A DNA stretch of 64,000 bases from Closterium sp. NIES-65 (Eukaryota > Streptophyta > Zygnematophyceae > Desmidiales > Closteriaceae), in the NCBI GenBank assembly GCA_948144175.1, contig CANXME010000203.1, positions 60,736-124,735 on the forward strand. Direction: 5' to 3'. Numbering within the stretch: position 1 is the first letter of the stretch; each line of letters begins with the position of its first letter. Under the pieces are notes generated by a model that was not told the DNA's origin, ran no database searches, and saw only the letters and a program-made list of their open reading frames with translations. The translations under genes were made by a program, and so were the position numbers. Shown in pieces: positions 11,421 to 21,582 of this stretch.

Positions 11421-12300
11421 CTATGGTGTAACACGAGTAGTCGTCAACCACCAACAAGAAGTAAAGCTCGTGCCCTTGTCCACGAACGCGGGCGGGGCCC
11501 TACACGTCCATGTAAAGATTCTGTAGCGGAGCCTTTGTCGGAGGAAACTCGGAGGAGTGAGGGGCGGCGCGCTATCGCCCCTCGACGCAGGGGACGCAGG
11601 TAGGGGCAGGCCACGGACGTAGGGGGGGGAGAGACCGGGGAAGACCAGAGACAAGGACACGGGAGGCCATGCCTCGGAGACGAGGCAGGGAGGGGTGACC
11701 AAGGCGGTGGTGCCAAAGGAGAGTCTGGTGGGACAGCAGACGACACGAGCAGGGAGCAGACTCAGGACCAGACGTGGACGCTGCAGCAAACACCTGACTC
11801 GAGCAACTACCCGACCAAACTCAACAATCGGAAGAGACTCACTAGTAAGTGTGTACAGGATCGACCCCGGCCGACGGGTGAACGTGGCCAAGTGTCGGCT
11901 TGTCCGAGCACACATGTAGTGGGTCACTAGTTGACTCGCAGGAGTGAACTGGTCAACCCCCCTATCCTGTAGATCAGCTCCACTCACCAAGTTCGTAGAG
12001 AATGAGGGGAGGTAGAGACCTGACAGGGTGCCAGAGGGGCTGCCGGGCACGGTAAGACAGTGGAGAAGCTAGCAAGGTCAGGACCCCCAGAGGGGTCCGC
12101 CAGGGAGACCGCAACCGGCCGACTAAGCGGCGTAAGCGTGGTGCGGTCTCGAAAGAAGGAGCGGGAAGCACCCGAGTCAAGGGTGAAGGTGTGTAAGGCC
12201 TGAGCCGACATGGTACCTGAGAGAGCAGACTCACCAGCACCTGGGGCAGCAGACGCACTAGCACCTAGAGCAGCAGCCTCACCAGCACCTAGAGCAGCAG
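11421..12300 (-). pseudogene. Copia-A protease and integrase N-terminal half
   Basis: Readable blocks are the protease FTLDSGASRSFFRDRTTLTP and VAVSLADPSGGP (11984-12211), LSGLYLPSFSTNLVSGADLQ, the pre-integrase zinc module WHHRLGHPSLPRL with CVPC, and remnants of the integrase core. Several frameshifts split them across all three frames. The intact DSGA motif shows the protease was functional in an ancestor. Confidence 0.85.
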
Positions 12301-12301
12301 A

Positions 12302-12700
12302 CTAGATACCAGGGTCAGGTGGCACACACAGGTGACAGACTCCCTCGGCACTAGTAGACAATGCATACATTGCAGTGAGAATAGCATCATAGTCAAGAGC
12401 AAAGATATCTACCCTCTGCCTAAGCAACTCCAACCAGTCAGGGAGCTCAGCGTCGTCGCCAAACTCTGTACGCCAAGCGAAGCTCAGACGCGCGAAGAAG
12501 AAAGAGTCTATGTTACTACGCGTCCCGCAAGGCTGACCAGTCCGGACACCCGTGCTTATAACGTACGGGCAGCGAGCACTACTCAGCGACCCTCCACTCT
12601 GAGCGTACCACTCACGAAGCTGCTGGGGTGAAAGAGTCTCGCGCGGACAACGCTGCTGCTGCACCGGGCCAATACGAGAAACTCCCAAACTACCCGCTCC
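12302..12700 (-). pseudogene. Copia-A gag C-terminal zinc-knuckle region
   Basis: This open stretch holds ETLSPQQLREWYAQSGG followed by an unusual Cys cluster, CPYVISTGVRTGQPC (C-X13-C), and a degraded His/Cys half. It ends in DYDAILTAMYALSTSAEG. In Copia-C and D the same place reads C-X13-C-X3-H-X4-C. The His is not preserved here. No capsid sequence lies upstream; the minisatellite begins almost at once. Confidence 0.78.
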
Positions 12701-12930
12701 ACGACGACTCCCACTACTGCCACCCCGACAACCCCAACTGGTGTACCACTCACGAAGCTGTTGGGGGGTGAGGGACTCACGCGGGGGACACTGGAGCTAC
12801 ATCCTGCCACTACAAGCAGCTGCGGAACTACTCACTCCAGGACGACTCCCACTACGGCCACCTCGACAACCCCAACTAGCGTACCACTCACGAAGCTGTT
12901 GGGGGGTGAGGGACTCACGAGGGAACGCTA
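12590..12930 (-). repeat. Tandem duplication of the LREWYA module (Copia-A)
   Basis: The block around (S/T)PQQLREWYA occurs three times at about 140-bp spacing. The intervening sequence reads SWGCRGGRSGSRPG and C-SGRMQLQ. Copia-B has the same triplication at 24959-25260, so it predates the A/B split. Confidence 0.8.
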
Positions 12931-13094
12931 GAGCTGCATCTGGCCACGCCAGGAGCAGCAGTAGCAGTAGAAAGAGCAGCATTAGTAAGAGCAGTAGTAA
13001 CAGCAGTACAGGCAGGGCAGTGCGCACCAGTGGCGAGAAGGGTAGGCATACGACGGCGGCAAAGGCGAGGCCGCTACCACTGTAGGGCGAGAGC

Positions 13095-14495
13095 TCCGCG
13101 GTAGCTGCAGGGGTGGCTACTCCAGTGGCAGGTGCTCTAGGGGCGGCTGCTGCAATGGCGGCTGCTCGAGGGGCGGGTGCTGTAGTGGCGGCTGCTCTAG
13201 GGGCGGCTGCTGCAGTGGCGGCTGCTCCACGGACGGCTGCTGCAGTGGCGGCTGCTCCAGGGGCGGCTCCAGCAGTGGCGGCTGCTCCAGGGGCGGCTGC
13301 TGCACTAGCGGCTGCTCCAGGGACGGCTGCTGCAGTGACTGCTGCTCGAAAGGCGGCTGCTGCAGTGGCGGCTGCTCCAGGGCCGGCTCCTGCAGTGGTG
13401 GCTGCTCCAGGGGCGGCCGCTGCAGTGGCGGCTGCTCCATGGGCGGCTGCTCCAGGGGCGGCTGCAGCAGTGGCGGCTGCTCTAGGGGCGGCTGCTGCAG
13501 TGGCGACTGCTCCAGGGACGGCTGCTCCACGGGCGGCTGCTGTAGTGGTGGCTGCTCCAGGGACGGCTGCTGTAGTGGCGGCTACTCTAGGGGCGGCTGC
13601 AGCAGTGGCGGCTGCTCTAGGGGCGGCTGCTGGAGTGGTGGCTGCTCCAGGGACGGCTGCTGCAGTGACTGCTGCTCCAAAGGCGCCTGCTGCAGTGGCG
13701 GCTGCTCCAGGGACGGCTGCTGCAGTGGCGGCTGCTCTTGGGGCGGCTGCTGTAGTGGTGGCTACTCCAGGGGCGGTTGCTGGAGTAGCGGCTGCTCCAG
13801 GGACGGCAGCTGCAGTGACTGCTGCTCCAAAGGCGGTTGCTGCAGTGGCGGCTGCTCCAGGGACGGCTACTGCAGTGGCTGCTCCTCCAGGGACGGCTGC
13901 TGCAGTGGCGGCTGCTCTTGGGGCGGCTGCTGCAGTGGTGGCTGCTCCAGGGGCGGCTGCTGGAGTGGCGGCTGCTCTTGGGACGGCTTCTGCAGTGGCT
14001 GCTGCTACAAAGGCGGCTGCTGCAGTGGCGGCTGCTCTTGGGGCGGCTGCTGCACTGGTGGCTGCTCCAGGGACGGCTGCTGCAGTGGCGGCTGCTCTAG
14101 GGGCGGCTGCTGCAGTGGCGGCTGCTCTAGGGACGGCTGCTGCAGTGGCGGCTGCTCCACGGGCGGCTGAAGCAGTGGCGGCTGCTCCAGGGGCGGCTGC
14201 TGCAGTGGCGGCTGCTCCAGGGACGGCTGCTGCAGTGGCTGCTGCTCCAGGGGCGGCTGCTAAAGTGGCTGCTGCTCCAGGGGCGGCTGCTGAAGTGGTG
14301 GCTGCTCCAGGGTCGGCTGCTGAAGTGGCGGCTGCTCCAGGGACGGCTGCTGTAGTGGCTGCTGCTCCAGGGACGGCTGCTGTAGTGGCGGCTGCTCTTG
14401 GGGTGGCTGCTGCAGTGGCGGCTACTCCAGGGGCGCCTGCTGCAGTGGCGGCTGCTTCTAGGGGCGGCTGCTGCAGTTGCGTGTGCTCCAGGGGC
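13095..14495. repeat. 30-bp minisatellite, about 46 copies (Copia-A leader)
   Basis: The unit on the plus strand is GGGCGGCTGCTGCAGTGGCG plus GCTGCTCCAG, exactly 30 bp, two units per 60 bases. Because 30 is a multiple of three, all frames tend to be open. The plus strand gives an Ala-rich GAAAAVAAAP repeat, and the element's sense strand gives PLEQPPLQQP. I do not consider either a gene. Confidence 0.95.
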
Positions 14496-15145
14496 GGCTC
14501 GGCTGCTGGGCGATCCGGCGGCTCAGCTGCTGGGCGACTCGGCGGCTAGGCTGCTCGCTAGGGGCGACGACGGGGCCGGGTAGGGGCGGCAACGGGGCCG
14601 CTAGGGGCGGCGACGGGGTCGCGTAGGGAGCAGAGCGGCGACGGGGCCGCGAGGGGCGACGACTGGGCCGCGTAGGGGCGGCAACGGGGCCGCTAGGGGC
14701 GGCCGCTGGACCGCGTAAGGGCGGCGACGGGGCCGCGTAGGGAAGAGAGCGGCCACGGGGCCGCTAGGGGCGGCGACGGGGCCGCGTAGGGGCGGCGACG
14801 GGACCGCTAGGTGCGGCGACGGGGCCATGTAGGGGGGGCGACGGGGCCGCGTAGGGAAGGGAGCGGCGACGGGGCCGCTAGGGGCGGCGACGGGGCCGCG
14901 TAGGGGTGGCGACGGGGCCGCTAGGGGCGGCGACTGGGCCGCGTAGGGGCGGCGACGGGGCCGCGTTTGGGCAGCAACGGGGCCGCGTAGGGAGGGAGGC
15001 GGCTACGGGGTTGCTAGGGTGGGGCGACTGGGCCGCTAGGGGCGGCGACGGGGCCACGTAGGGGTGGCGACGGGGCCACTAGGGGCCGCGAGGGGCTTGG
15101 AAGGGCGGCGACGGGGCCGCTAAGGGCGGCGCGAGGGGCCGTGAG
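14496..15145. repeat. 21/22-bp minisatellite (Copia-A leader)
   Basis: The units are GGGGCCGCTAGGGGCGGCGAC (21 bp) and the variant with GCGT (22 bp), alternating irregularly. The G runs recur about every 11 bp on the plus strand. Confidence 0.92.
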
Positions 15146-15265
15146 AGGGGCCTCTACGAGAGCTCGAGAGAAGGGCGGCCCACAAGGCGCGCCTCGGGCA
15201 GGAGCGACTGGCGCTCCGGTCAGAAAAAGTTTCCAGTGGTGGGCCCAAGGAATCGTTCCCACTAG

Positions 15266-15283
15266 GGAACTTGCTCTATACCA
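15266..15283 (-). promoter_or_regulatory. Copia-A primer-binding site
   Basis: The sense strand TGGTATAGAGCAAGTTCC directly follows the 5' LTR. The hairpin GTTCCC(TAGT)GGGAAC overlaps its end, and TTGGGCCCACC follows. Confidence 0.78.
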
Positions 15284-15409
15284 TGTGAAGAAATGAGGAA
15301 TGAATGAACTAGCAAGCAGGTGGGTACAAGTAGGAAAACCTAAAAGTGTTGTACCCCATATTGTCTACCCCACTACAGCCTACACAGACTATAGCATATG
15401 AGTTTGACA
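15284..15409 (-). repeat. Copia-A 5' LTR (126 bp)
   Basis: TGTGAAGAAATG to AGTTTGACA on the plus strand, followed by TSD ATTGG. It is nearly identical to the partner at 6563-6688, with a few substitutions. Confidence 0.93.
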
Positions 15410-15812
15410 ATTGGCACCACCCACGACTGCCGACCCGATGGAGAACCACAAGGGCAATGTGGAGAACCGGCTAGCAGAAAACGAAACCTGCGAATTTTGT
15501 GGCACTACAGGACATCGTATCTTGGCGTGTTGGAAAATGAAGAAACGGCGTGCGGAGCTGATGGACAAGAATAGTGCGGCACCCTCGAAGCAGAAAACGG
15601 ACAACGTAGCAACTTCGGAGAGGGCGAAAAAGGGAGAATATGATGGCGCGAGTTTAAAAGGTTACGACCAGCCGGCACCATGGGAAATCGCCGAGACATA
15701 TGGAGTCTCCGCAAAACAAGACCTTGCACCGACTGTGAAACTCCGGCCGTACACTCCGATAAGTAAGAATATTACTTCTTGTGGGTTTGAAGCCTTTATT
15801 AAGGGAGAGTAA
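15410..15812 (+). pseudogene. Gypsy-1 nucleocapsid (CCHC knuckle)
   Basis: This continues gag after the Copia-A insertion. The zinc knuckle is CEFCGTTGHRILAC, a canonical C-X2-C-X4-H-X4-C that binds retroelement RNA. A basic region (KMKKRRAEL, SKQKTDN) follows. Gypsy-2 has the parallel CEFCGAAGHRLLAC. The frame stays open to TAA at 15810. Confidence 0.87.
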
Positions 15813-16540
15813 GAAATTAAACCGATACCGGGTAATATGGGAACCCTACTCCAGAGCGCTAATAAGGGCCGAGCGTTCCGAGGAGTTAATATTCTCTCCC
15901 ATCAGCACTGTTTAAAGGCTTCCTGTTCCCCACAGACGAAGCCTACACAGGTGCAAAGGCTTAGGGGAAGGTTCCAGGCCCAAGAGAAGCTGAATCGGCC
16001 TCGGATAAATCCTTCTAACATTTCTGAGTTGAAATCTGATATTGAAGCTGCATCTTCGAGCGCAGGACCTAGGGATGACATATTCGACGTACCCTACGAT
16101 CCTATAAGTGATACCATCTACGACTTCTCAGAGCAGCAGCAACCACTAGTACTCGAGGTGATCTGCAACGAGCGTCGCCTCCAGGCCCTGGTGGACAGTG
16201 GTGCGTCCCACTCGGTGTCCGACTGCGGGACGCTCGATAAAATTGGAGAGTCATAAGAGGAGAACCAGTTTACAGCAACGATGGTGGATGGTACGAAGCT
16301 TCCCATCCACGGCGAGTCAACACTGGAGTTGCAGATAGGGGCGTTGAGGTGGAAGCCGACGTTGCTGATCACGAACATCAAGGGATTAGATTTCATCTTG
16401 GGGTGTGATTTTCTGAAGCGGTTCAACCCCAAGATCGACTGGGTCAACTGGAAAACGTGCATCTACAACAACGGGAAACGAGTGGAGCTGCAAAGCTCCA
16501 CGGATATAGGGAATGTTCCTAAGAATGTGAAGGAGTTGCA
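15813..16540 (+). pseudogene. Gypsy-1 gag-pol linker and aspartic protease
   Basis: The linker resembles Gypsy-2 (KGRAFRGVNILS, RLRGRFQAQEKLNRPRINPSN). The protease active site is LQALVDSGASHSVSD (DSGA) at about 16190. It is broken by TAA after DKIGES (16254), then continues MVDGTKLPIHGE, LLITNIKGLDFILGCDFL. The retropepsin would process the polyprotein in virus-like particles. At about 16517-16530 the sequence jumps to the end of RT. Confidence 0.85.
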
Positions 16541-17207
16541 GTAGTTCCTAGGCTTCGCTAATTACTACAACAGGTTCGTGCCACAGTACGCTAAGAGAGC
16601 AGCACCACTGATCGACCTACCGAAAAAGGATATGCCCTACAAATGGGATACTCCTCAACAGCAAGCCATGGAGCAGCTACACACAGCACTGACTACAGCG
16701 CCAGTACTCATCCTACCGGATCTAGACACAGACTACGTGGTGGAAGCAGACACGAGTGACCAAGCAGTCGGAGCTGTACTGATGCAGCATCACGGACGCA
16801 GTTTGCAGCCCATCGCCTACCTCAGTAAGAAGCTACACGGAGCAGAACTGAATTACCCCATCCATGACAAGGAAGCCTTAACGATAGTCATAGCCTTCAA
16901 GGCGTGGAGGTGTTACCTAGAGGGAGCCAAGACTACAGTTTACACTGACCACTCCAGCCTTAAATACCTGAAGTAGCAGCCGACGCTTTCACGACGACAG
17001 GTGCGGTGGTTGGACTTCTTGGGGACCCACTTCCACTACAACATCGTCTACAAGCCTGGGCTACACAACAAAGCAGACGTGTTGAGCCACCGTGGACATA
17101 TAGCAGGCATTCAGCTCAATAGTATGAATCCTCTGCTCAAGGGTCAATTCCAACATGGCTACTTTGTGGATGCAGAGATTACTACGGCAGAGAAACGGAA
17201 GTTGTAA
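16541..17207 (+). pseudogene. Gypsy-1 RT thumb remnant and RNase H
   Basis: RT sequence starts only at VKELQ-stop-FLGFANYYNRF, so the catalytic palm is deleted. The RNase H region has VVEADTSDQAVGAVLMQ, PIAYLSKKLHGAELNYP, HDKEAL and VYTDHSSLKYL, then LSRRQVRWLDFLGTHFHYN. TAG at 16542-16544 sits where Gypsy-2 has CAG (Gln). Another TAG is at 16974-16976 and TAA at 17205-17207. Confidence 0.87.
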
Positions 17208-18128
17208 CAGTGGGAGAAGGACTTAGCTGTAAGAAAGGAATTAGGAAAGATTTGGGTACGGAACTATGCCTCGCTCGGACAGATTCTGCTGGAGGAGTTT
17301 CACGACGTATAGTACGCGGGACATTTCGGGAGCAACAAGACGTTAGCAGGGACAACGCAGTATAACTACTAACCCGGGATGGCAGCAGACGTGCAGCAGT
17401 TCGTCGCCTCATGCGACACGTGCCAGCGGATGAAGAGTAGCAAGCACAGAAAAGCAGGGTTACTTCAGCCTCTACCCATACCGGAGCAGCCATGGCAGGT
17501 CGTTAGCCTCGACTTCATCACAGGACTTCCTTCAACCTCGTGAGGGCGTGACACTATACTCGTGGTGATCGACAAGTTCTCCAAAATTGGTCACTTCATC
17601 CCGACCAACACCACGGCTACAGCTGAAGCAACTGCTTGCCTCTTCTTCAACCACATCATCACCATCCACGGCATCCCCGCTACGCTCAACTCAGACAAAG
17701 ACCCTAAGTTCACTAGTAAGTTCTAGAGGGAACTCATGGTATTGTTGGGGACAAAGCTTGCGATGTCTTCGGCATACCACCCCCCGACTGACGGACAGAA
17801 AGAGCAACTCAATTAAGTGGTTCAACACCTACTGCGCACAACTTGCAAAGACGATGTCAGTCACTGGGACGCACAGTTACCAACCCTAGAGTTCGCTTAG
17901 AACAATGCGTCACATGCGCCCACAGGGAAAACTCCTTTCTTCCTGTGCTACGGACGGGAACCACTGCAGCCAACCACACCGGCACACGTCCAAGCCGCAC
18001 ATGACTTCAACACAACCATGCAGCAGCTACGGGAGAAGACTCAGCGACGTCTCACCACGATGCAGACCTCCCTGAAGCAGTATACCGATCGCCAGTGACG
18101 TGACCATTCAGTAGTAGTTGGAGATCAG
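17208..18128 (+). pseudogene. Gypsy-1 integrase
   Basis: The HHCC zinc domain and D,D35E core are readable across frames: EEFHDV, GHFGSNKT, FVASCDTCQRMKSSKH, SLDFITGLPST and TERLNQ-like sequence. Stops include TAG 17724-17726 after KF, shared with Gypsy-2, TAA in LN-stop-VVQ where Gypsy-2 has Gln, and TGA where Gypsy-2 has CGA. Integrase would insert the cDNA; this copy cannot. Confidence 0.83.
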
Positions 18129-18563
18129 GTGCTTCTTGACACGCGCAACTTGAACCTGTCGCACCTAACTTCCAAGCTACGGCCTCGCTTCTGTGGTCCT
18201 TTTCTCGTTGAGGCAGAGATGACACCAGTAACATTCTGCTTGCGCTTACCTACAACGTGGAAGCTTCACAACGCTTTCCATGTTCAGCTACTAAAGCCCT
18301 ACAAGGATCCCAACCAACAGTTCCAGGGACGGCAGCTACCGCCACCACCACCTGTTCTTGTACAGGATGAACCAGAGTGCGAGGTGGAAATAGTTCTCGC
18401 TCATCGACGCAGACATGGTAACAAGCTCGAGTTCCTAGTACACAGGAAGGGATATGACCCATCGGAGGACAGTTGGGTTGCAGAAGCTTTTATGGGCAAC
18501 GCACGCCGTGCTCTCAAGGACTATCTTGTCAAGCAGGGTGTTTCTCACGCCACCCAGCTTTGA
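18129..18563 (+). pseudogene. Gypsy-1 integrase C-terminus and chromodomain
   Basis: An open stretch of 144 codons begins LLDTRNLNLSHLTSKLRPRF and GPFLVEAEM (integrase C-terminal GPY/F-type module), then NAFHVQLLKPY. The chromodomain follows: EVEIVLAHRRR, LEFLVHRKGYDPSEDSWV, ARRALKDYL. In chromoviruses this domain guides insertion toward marked chromatin. It ends at TGA, right at the polypurine tract. This part is lost from Gypsy-2. Confidence 0.9.
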
Positions 18564-18573
18564 GGGGGGGACG
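18561..18573 (+). promoter_or_regulatory. Gypsy-1 polypurine tract
   Basis: TGAGGGGGGGACG lies directly before the 3' LTR and overlaps the stop codon of pol. Confidence 0.85.
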
Positions 18574-18900
18574 TGTGAGAGTACGACGGCTTATGCTGGC
18601 TTTGCTTGCTTGCCCGGACTTTATTAAGTTATTACTAGCTTAGCTTTTTTTTTTTTTCTTGCATGCTTTTGCTTGATTTCCTAGGTTCGTTGCCTTTACT
18701 TTAGTTATTATAATTGTGGGCACCGAACTAGGTTGAGTGCACCGAATTCTAGGCTTTTTGGTTGCCACCGAATTGCCTTCGACCGAATCCGGGAAGGACC
18801 CGTCCGGGTTACTGCCTTTGTGACGAGCCTATATATAGCCTCGCCTTGTACCCAGGTGATTCATTCAATAGATTCATCTTTCCTGAACCAGATCCTCACA
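18574..18900 (+). repeat. Gypsy-1 3' LTR (327 bp)
   Basis: It begins TGTGAGAGTACGACGG and ends GATCCTCACA, with inverted TGTGAG/CTCACA ends. It is homologous to the LTR of Gypsy-2 (31137-31153 plus 31611-31970). A TATATATAG motif lies at about 18830. Confidence 0.88.
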
Positions 18901-19360
18901 AAAACGTTGTGGTATGGTGTTGGATTGGGCTCCAAACTTGCACGGACATTCAACAAGGTGCTTAGAAGGAGTGGTATGAAGCACAAGCCCAACGCACTAG
19001 TGGTGATGCATTGTCGACAACTTTGTTTAGACACGGGGATGTTGCAGCGTTCAGACCTATGTGTTGCACGACATGGTGAATCAAGGGATCAAGGGATTGG
19101 TTGCATCTGACGTTGAAACCGTTGTGGTATTGTATTGGATTGGGCTCCATTCTTGCACAGATATTCCACAAGGTGCTTAGAAGGAGTGGTATGAAGCACA
19201 TTTCCAACACACAAGCGGTGATGCATTATCGATAGCCTTGTTCAAACAGGGCGACGATGCCGGAATGAAGGGATTGGTTTGCATCCGACGTTGAAACCGT
19301 TGTGGTATTGTATTGGATTGGGCTCCATTCTTGCATCTTCATTCAGCACGGTGCGTTTAG
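18901..19360. repeat. Degenerate tandem repeat, 178-215 bp unit
   Basis: The block GTTGTGGTAT(G/T)G, TATTGGATTGGGCTCC occurs at about 18906, 19121 and 19299. AAGGTGCTTAGAAGGAGTGG occurs in the first two units only. About 2.3 copies are present. No coding function is visible. It flanks Gypsy-1 and may be older element or host sequence. Confidence 0.7.
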
Positions 19361-19810
19361 GTCCACTAAACTGCGTGAGAAGTGACGATAAACATATTTG
19401 TACATGCAACAATCATACATTAGGGCAGGGAGTTCTTGCGTGCTTCTCGTATGTTTCGAGACCACAGTGGAGAACTTGGAGGGTTTTTAAACGTTACCGT
19501 TGTCAAGTAGGGGTTGTCCGTGGCCAGGCCTTAAAGTATGATTGTTTAATAATGATCAATGACTTGACTCTCTATTTAAAATGTAACTGTACATTGTCAT
19601 TACCTCGTTTGGATTAAGGCTCTAGAGGTGCCTACGTGATTGCGATTTCCCCCCTTAGCGATTCTCGAAAGAATCACAACACCAAACCTATCTCTTCCCA
19701 CTATTCCTCATCCCCCTCGACTCTCACGCACGGTTCAAAAACCAAAATTTTTGAATCAAGAGGCATGTACTTCTCACCGTGCTCGCAACGAACTCACACG
19801 ACCAACTCCA
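19361..19810. other. Unassigned sequence left of Copia-B
   Basis: This is AT-richer unique sequence with no recognisable domain. It directly abuts the TSD CTCCA of Copia-B and, with Copia-B removed, continues into the upstream part of the Plavaka-like gene at 26924. Confidence 0.5.
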
Positions 19811-19936
19811 TCTGAAGAAATGAGGAATGAATGAACTAGCAAGCAGGTGGGTACAAGTAGGAAAACCTAGAAGTGTTGTACCCCATATTGTCTACCCCAC
19901 TACAGCCTACACAGACTATAGCATATCAGTTTGACA
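19811..19936 (-). repeat. Copia-B 3' LTR (126 bp)
   Basis: TCTGAAGAAATG to CAGTTTGACA; differs at the second base from its partner. Confidence 0.92.
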
Positions 19937-19961
19937 CACCCCCATGGGCAAAGTGGGGGAG
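19937..19961 (-). promoter_or_regulatory. Copia-B polypurine tract with hairpin
   Basis: The sense strand ends CCATGGGGGTG at the LTR border, with CCCCCAC upstream able to pair with it. Confidence 0.75.
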
Positions 19962-20133
19962 AACAAGAGGTCACAAGACCAGTCAAGCAAAGCAAAGCAA
20001 GCTGAGGGTGGATCACAACGTCACCGCACAATCCGAGCACAAGAGCAAGGCCAAAAGGCCAATTCACATGCAAGATCATATATAAAGGTAAACAAGCAAG
20101 TGCAGGTATAGAAAGATCACGATACAAGCAAGG

Positions 20134-21582
20134 TCAAGAAGTGAGCAGGTGAGGCCAAGTAGGCACAAGACCTAGCATTGTACAGATTCGCCGATGATCA
20201 CCAAGCGGAAGTGCCTTGGTAAAGATATCAGCAGTGCTGGCCTCAGAGGCCACGTAAGCAAGGCGCAGCTGACCATGCTGCTGCAGCTCACGAGCAAGGA
20301 AGTAGCGAAGAGCAATGTGCTTCGTTCTGTGCTCCAGTCTGTGCTCCCGACACAAGGCCAGCATGGCCTTGTTGTCTACGTACAGAACTGGAGGAGAACG
20401 AGGCCCCTCTCCTAGGTCAGTCAGCAGATAGGTGAGCCAACGTAACTCCTGTGCAGCCATGGCCCCCGCGTAGATCTCGGCCTCACAGCTGGAGCCGAGA
20501 ACAGAAGACGAGCGGGTAGACCGCCACGAAACAGAGCCGGAACCAAGGCTGAAGGTGTAACCCTGTGACGACCGCTGCAGAGCCTTGTCGTCAACCCAAG
20601 AAGCGTCTGCGTGACCTGTGAGGACCACTCAACGTCGCCCTCCAAGAACTAGCCCCATGCCCAACGTACTCCACAAGTAGCGCAACACCCTCTTTGCTGC
20701 AGCCATGTGCTCTGGTCGGTGTCTCGTAGGAGCAACATAGCGTGCCAAGATGCTAAGAGGGTATGCAAGGTCAGGTCGTGTGCAGGTCATCAGGTACATG
20801 AGGCAGCCAACAAGCTCTGGGTACGGGCCACTCGACTCTACGGACTCATCCGAAGGCAGAGCTGAGAGCGAGTGGCGAGTAGACAGAGGAGTGGCCCGAG
20901 GCGAGGAGTACATGAAATCGAAGCGTTGAAGGACCTGCTGCACCATGTGTGACTGAGTCAGGGTAATGGTGCGCTGTGCTCTGTCCCGGGTGATCTGCAA
21001 GCCAAGGTAGCTGCGCAGTTCACCCACGTCTGTGCACGTGTGTCTCTTCTGCAGCTCGGACTTCACGTGGGCGAGTCTAGCAGTGTCAGCAGTAGCAAAG
21101 ACCAAGTCGTCGACGTACACGAGGATGTAGAACAGCGGCAGAGAGGTGTCGGTGCGTAGAAACAGCGACGGGTCGGCAGTAGAAGAAGCAAACCCAAGAG
21201 CCGCAAGTGTAGTCCTCAGTGTGTCGTGCCACTCACGGGGTGCCAGGCAAAGAGCGTAGACTGGCCGCCGGAGGCTCCACTGGGTACCAGGAGGAAACGA
21301 CCCAGTGAAGCGAGGAGGGCGGCGCAACCAGATCTCCTCGTGCAGGCTGCCCTGCACAAAAGCAGTGCTGAAGTCAGGAGAGTGAAGCTCGTAGTCGCGC
21401 TGAGCGGCTACGTGCAGCAGCACCCGAAGAGTGGTCATCTTCCGGGTGGGAGAGAAGATCTCAAAGTAGTCAACTCCCCGCCGCTGACTAAAGCCTCGAG
21501 CCACGTAACGCGCCTTGAAAACAGGCGGAGAACCCGGCGACCGCTTCACCCTAAAAATCCACATGCCACTGATGATGTTCGC
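20134..21582 (-). pseudogene. Copia-B reverse transcriptase-RNase H
   Basis: One frame runs through this region with a single internal stop. RT motifs are WIFRVKRSPGSPPVF, ARYVARGFSQRRGVDYF and LVYVDDLVFATAD. RNase H motifs are LTGHADASWVDD, SSCEAEIYAG, YVDNKAMLAL and ASTADIFTKAL, so all four acidic residues remain. TGA at 20629-20631 replaces CGA (Arg) of LGGRRRVVL. The ORF ends at TGA (20134-20136). Upstream, TAG at 21583 separates it from the RT N-terminus in the same frame. Confidence 0.9.

Larger units (their letters stand above)
6563..15409 (-). mobile_element. Copia-A: Ty1/copia element, gag-deficient, TSD ATTGG
   Basis: Identical-length 126-bp LTRs (6563-6688 and 15284-15409) flank an element read leftward. 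The TSD is ATTGG (6558-6562 and 15410-15414). It contains RT-RNase H, spacer, integrase, protease and a gag zinc-knuckle remnant. The capsid start found in Copia-1, C and D is absent, and two large minisatellites fill the leader. An 877-bp solo LTR is inserted at 8734-9610. LTR and leader match Copia-B, so A and B are one subfamily. Confidence 0.93.
6121..18900 (+). mobile_element. Gypsy-1: Ty3/gypsy chromovirus, split by Copia-A
   Basis: The parts of this element in the window are 6121-6562 (gag fragment) and 15410-18900 (rest of gag, protease, RT remnant, RNase H, integrase, chromodomain, 3' LTR). Removing Copia-A and one copy of ATTGG rejoins the gag sequence. The join corresponds to an uninterrupted stretch of Gypsy-2 near 33166-33200. 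The 5' end lies left of the window beyond Copia-1. Multiple stops and a deletion of the RT core make it dead. Confidence 0.9.

Noticed and set aside
13095..14495. Regular 30-bp repeats resembling a CRISPR array
   Set aside because: There are no unique spacers between repeats, no cas genes, and the context is a eukaryotic retrotransposon leader.
13113..14549. A 478-codon plus-strand Ala-rich open frame
   Set aside because: It is produced by a 30-bp tandem repeat (multiple of three) antisense to Copia-A; other frames are equally open.
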